Assembly: GCA_023419055.1 (NCBI GenBank)
Contig: JAEZYO010000270.1
Coordinates: 1-8,150, forward strand
Direction of reading: 5' to 3'
DNA: 8,150 nt
Source: Pseudomonadota bacterium
GTDB lineage: Bacteria > Myxococcota > Polyangia > Polyangiales > Polyangiaceae
Below the pieces are notes generated by a model that made no database searches, was not told where the DNA came from, and saw only the letters and a program-made list of their open reading frames with translations. Within the stretch, counting starts at the first letter, position 1. Each line of letters begins with the position of its first letter. Of the stretch, positions 6,031-8,150 are shown piece by piece. Made by a program: the position numbers and the translations under genes.

Positions 6031-8150
6031 ATGCAGGAGTTTCCCGGAATTCGCGGCAGGGTCCGGTTTCGGCGGGACGAGCTCGGTTACCCGACGCTGG
6101 AAGCGGACGATTTTGCGGACGGGACGTACGGGCTCGGGTACCTGCACGCGCGCGATCGTCTGGTTCAGGTGACGCTGCTCGGCTTGGCGGCGCGCGGGAA
6201 CTTGATGTCGGTGTTGGGTGACAAGCCGTTGCCGCGCCTGATCGATCACAGCGTGCGCGCTCTCGGGCTCGCGGCCGATCTTTCGGAGCAGGTCGCCGCC
6301 TGCGACGAGGCGGGTCGGCGCTTCCTCGAGAATTACTGCGCTGGATTCAACGCGGGCGCCGAGAAGCGCCGGCCGCTCTTGCTGCGCTTGCTCGGCGTCG
6401 CGCCGCCCGTGTTCACCCCGGAGCAGGTGGTGGCGACCTTTCGCTTCGTCACCTACTTCGGGCTCAACAGCATCCAGCTTTCGGTGGAGCTCCTGGTGGC
6501 GGAGCTGCTAGCAGGAGGCGCGCCGAAGCGCCTGTTCGAAAGGCTACTCGGCGACAAGCTGCGCGGCGTCGATTGGGACGAGACGCGACGCCTGCGTATC
6601 CCGAAGGATTTGTCGTTCTTCGAACACACCTTTCCAGGTACGCCGCTCGCAGGGTCGAACGCGTTCGCGGTGAGCGGTGCGCGCTCGACGAGCGGCGGCG
6701 CTCTCTTGATGGGCGAGTTTCACATGGAGGTCGGGCGCTTTCCGCCCATCGTCTACCCGGCGAACGTCGAGCTGCCCGACAACTATCTCTGTGGGATGAC
6801 GATCCCGGGGATGGCGTGGTTCGCCGCCGGGCGCACCAGACACGTGGGCTGGTCGTACACGTACGCGCACGCCGACAACGTCGACTTCTTGATGGAGCGA
6901 GTCCGCGGAGCGAAGTACCAGGCCGGTGACGATTGGGTGCCGCTTCGACGGCGAGAAGAGCGCGTTGCGATCAAGGGACGGCCGAGCGAGACCTGGATTT
7001 TTCACGACAACGACTACGGGTCGATCGTCGGTGACGTGCAGGGACAAGACGGGCGAGAGGCGGTCGTGCCCTGCATTCGGATCAGCGGGCTCGATCAGAC
7101 GCATCGCGCGCTCTCCGCGGCGCCCCGGGTCATCGACTGCAAGAGCGTCGAGGAGCTCGCGGAGGTGCAGCGCGAAGTGAAGACCGCGTCGCTCGAGGCG
7201 GTGATGGTGGACGCGGCGGGGACGGTCGCGAGCATCGCCACGGGGCAGGTGGATCGGAGGCCCGAGGGGTGGAACGGCGTTTATCCGCGCCGAGGTTGGG
7301 ACCTCGGCGATCGAAATCCGCAGCCGCTGCCCGAAGAGACGCGACCGTACGTCCTTCGCCCGGAGCTCGGCGCGATCGCGTCAGCGAATCAAGGGGGCCA
7401 GGGACCGAACCGCGATACGTGGTGCACGCTGCCGGAGCCGCTCTATCGCTTTCAACGCATCTCGGAGCTGCTCGCGAAGCGCGAGCGCCACGACGTGTCC
7501 TCGATGGTCGCCATCTCTTACGACGTCTACGATCTCTCCGCGAAGCGCCTGCTCCCCGTCTGGAAGGACCTTCTCCCCGAGCACGAGCTCGCTCGCCGGC
7601 TGGCGGCGTGGGCGGAGGACCAGCCCCGCGACCCGGAGCTCGTCGGCGCCTTCCACGCGTTGTACGAGGAGGTTTGCTTCGCGCTGATCGCGGAGGATCT
7701 CGGCCCCGACGCGGCGCGGCGTTTTCGAGAGTGGTCGGCGCTCGCCTTCTTCCAGAACGAGCTCGACGCGCTGCTCGCGCTGGAGAAGCCGGAAAAGCTC
7801 GATCGCGAGGGCCTCCGAGCGGTACTCGCGCGCGCGTTCGAACGCTACCTCGAGCCGCTCTCCGGCGTGGAGCGGCTCGAGATCCCGGTGAAGCTGCGCT
7901 TCAAGGGCGTCGTGACGCAGGGTCGGACACCGTCGTTCCTCGGGTTCGACTCGAAGACGCTCGAGCTGCCGGGCACGCCCGTGACACCCTTTCAGTGTCG
8001 CGTCTCACCGATCTCGGGAGAGAACCTGGTTTACGCCCCCGCCTTTCACCTGGTGTTCGACATGAGCGAGCGCGGCGCGCTCTACAACGTGCCCGGTGGC
8101 GCGTCCGAGTCGCGCTTCGGTGTGGGGTACGGCAAGGGCCTCGACGAGTG
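6031..8150 (+). CDS. Penicillin acylase family protein (peptidase S45, Ntn hydrolase), 3' end missing
   Basis: The frame is open for 706 codons to the window edge. The product follows the S45 plan: an alpha part with RFRRDELGYPTLEADD (12-27) and GLGYLHARDRL (34-44), LENYCAGFNAG (99-109), a spacer, then the self-cleavage site and new N-terminal nucleophile at Ser209 (AGSNAFAVSG), HME (231-233), TIPGMAWFAAGR (257-268) and the oxyanion Asn453 in SANQGG. The end reads NVPGGASESRFGVGY, the family's C-terminal motif, so probably only a few dozen residues are cut off. Members hydrolyse amides such as beta-lactam side chains or acyl-homoserine lactones after autoprocessing into two chains; the substrate here is unknown. 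Unlike the usual periplasmic enzymes, it begins MQEFPGIRG with no signal peptide, and reading upstream in frame yields none either. His231 is kept, but the residue before it is Phe where Asp-Pro is usual. Confidence 0.92.
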   Translation, partial: MQEFPGIRGRVRFRRDELGYPTLEADDFADGTYGLGYLHARDRLVQVTLLGLAARGNLMSVLGDKPLPRLIDHSVRALGLAADLSEQVAACDEAGRRFLENYCAGFNAGAEKRRPLLLRLLGVAPPVFTPEQVVATFRFVTYFGLNSIQLSVELLVAELLAGGAPKRLFERLLGDKLRGVDWDETRRLRIPKDLSFFEHTFPGTPLAGSNAFAVSGARSTSGGALLMGEFHMEVGRFPPIVYPANVELPDNYLCGMTIPGMAWFAAGRTRHVGWSYTYAHADNVDFLMERVRGAKYQAGDDWVPLRRREERVAIKGRPSETWIFHDNDYGSIVGDVQGQDGREAVVPCIRISGLDQTHRALSAAPRVIDCKSVEELAEVQREVKTASLEAVMVDAAGTVASIATGQVDRRPEGWNGVYPRRGWDLGDRNPQPLPEETRPYVLRPELGAIASANQGGQGPNRDTWCTLPEPLYRFQRISELLAKRERHDVSSMVAISYDVYDLSAKRLLPVWKDLLPEHELARRLAAWAEDQPRDPELVGAFHALYEEVCFALIAEDLGPDAARRFREWSALAFFQNELDALLALEKPEKLDREGLRAVLARAFERYLEPLSGVERLEIPVKLRFKGVVTQGRTPSFLGFDSKTLELPGTPVTPFQCRVSPISGENLVYAPAFHLVFDMSERGALYNVPGGASESRFGVGYGKGLDE

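Noticed and set aside
6544..7104. 186-codon minus-strand frame
   Set aside because: It is fully antisense to the S45 acylase, which has continuous family motifs on the plus strand.
1..8150. A novel multi-gene system (defence, CRISPR, biosynthetic or mobile element)
   Set aside because: I searched for spaced repeats, transposase or nuclease motifs, tRNA-like folds and co-directional cassettes and found none; the genes are functionally unrelated and mostly transcribed singly.

Overview
The window looks like chromosomal DNA from a high-GC Gram-negative bacterium, most likely a myxobacterium of the Polyangiales (Sorangium/Polyangium-like). Three things point there. Third codon positions are strongly GC-biased. 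There is a lipoprotein whose lipobox is followed by about 90 residues of Gly/Ser/Thr/Ala linker, a common layout in that group. There is also a Hanks-type Ser/Thr kinase of the 'LGQYTLGE...HALLRRPTAVKLL' style. This placement is inference from style; no rRNA or tRNA is present to confirm it.

Layout, left to right. Positions 1-206 hold a strong intrinsic terminator for a gene lying off the left edge, then a short leader. An AlkB-like 2-oxoglutarate/Fe(II) dioxygenase follows (207-1097, +). A 255-bp convergent spacer, lower in GC and rich in hairpins, separates it from purM (1353-2519, -), which is the long (~390 aa) Bacteroidota-like variant of AIR synthetase. Divergent from purM is an unrecognised 163-aa protein (2670-3161, +). 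Its last bases overlap, tail to tail, the wreck of a Ser/Thr kinase gene (about 3154-4009, -) that carries frameshifts, an internal deletion and a scrambled catalytic loop. A secreted lipoprotein alpha/beta-hydrolase (4162-5301, -), a four-helix MAPEG-family membrane protein (5558-5974, -) and a divergently transcribed penicillin-acylase-family Ntn hydrolase (6031 to beyond the right edge, +) complete the window.

The genes do not form an obvious operon or pathway. Most are single transcription units, convergent or divergent to their neighbours, with housekeeping (purM), repair or modification (AlkB-like), envelope (lipoprotein hydrolase, MAPEG) and hydrolytic (S45 acylase) roles. I see no CRISPR array, transposase, prophage, defence cassette or biosynthetic cluster, and nothing I could honestly call a new system. 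The observations most worth a second look are the multiply damaged kinase, the apparently signal-less S45 acylase, the tandem-repeat linker of the lipoprotein, and the structured lower-GC spacer at 1139-1320.
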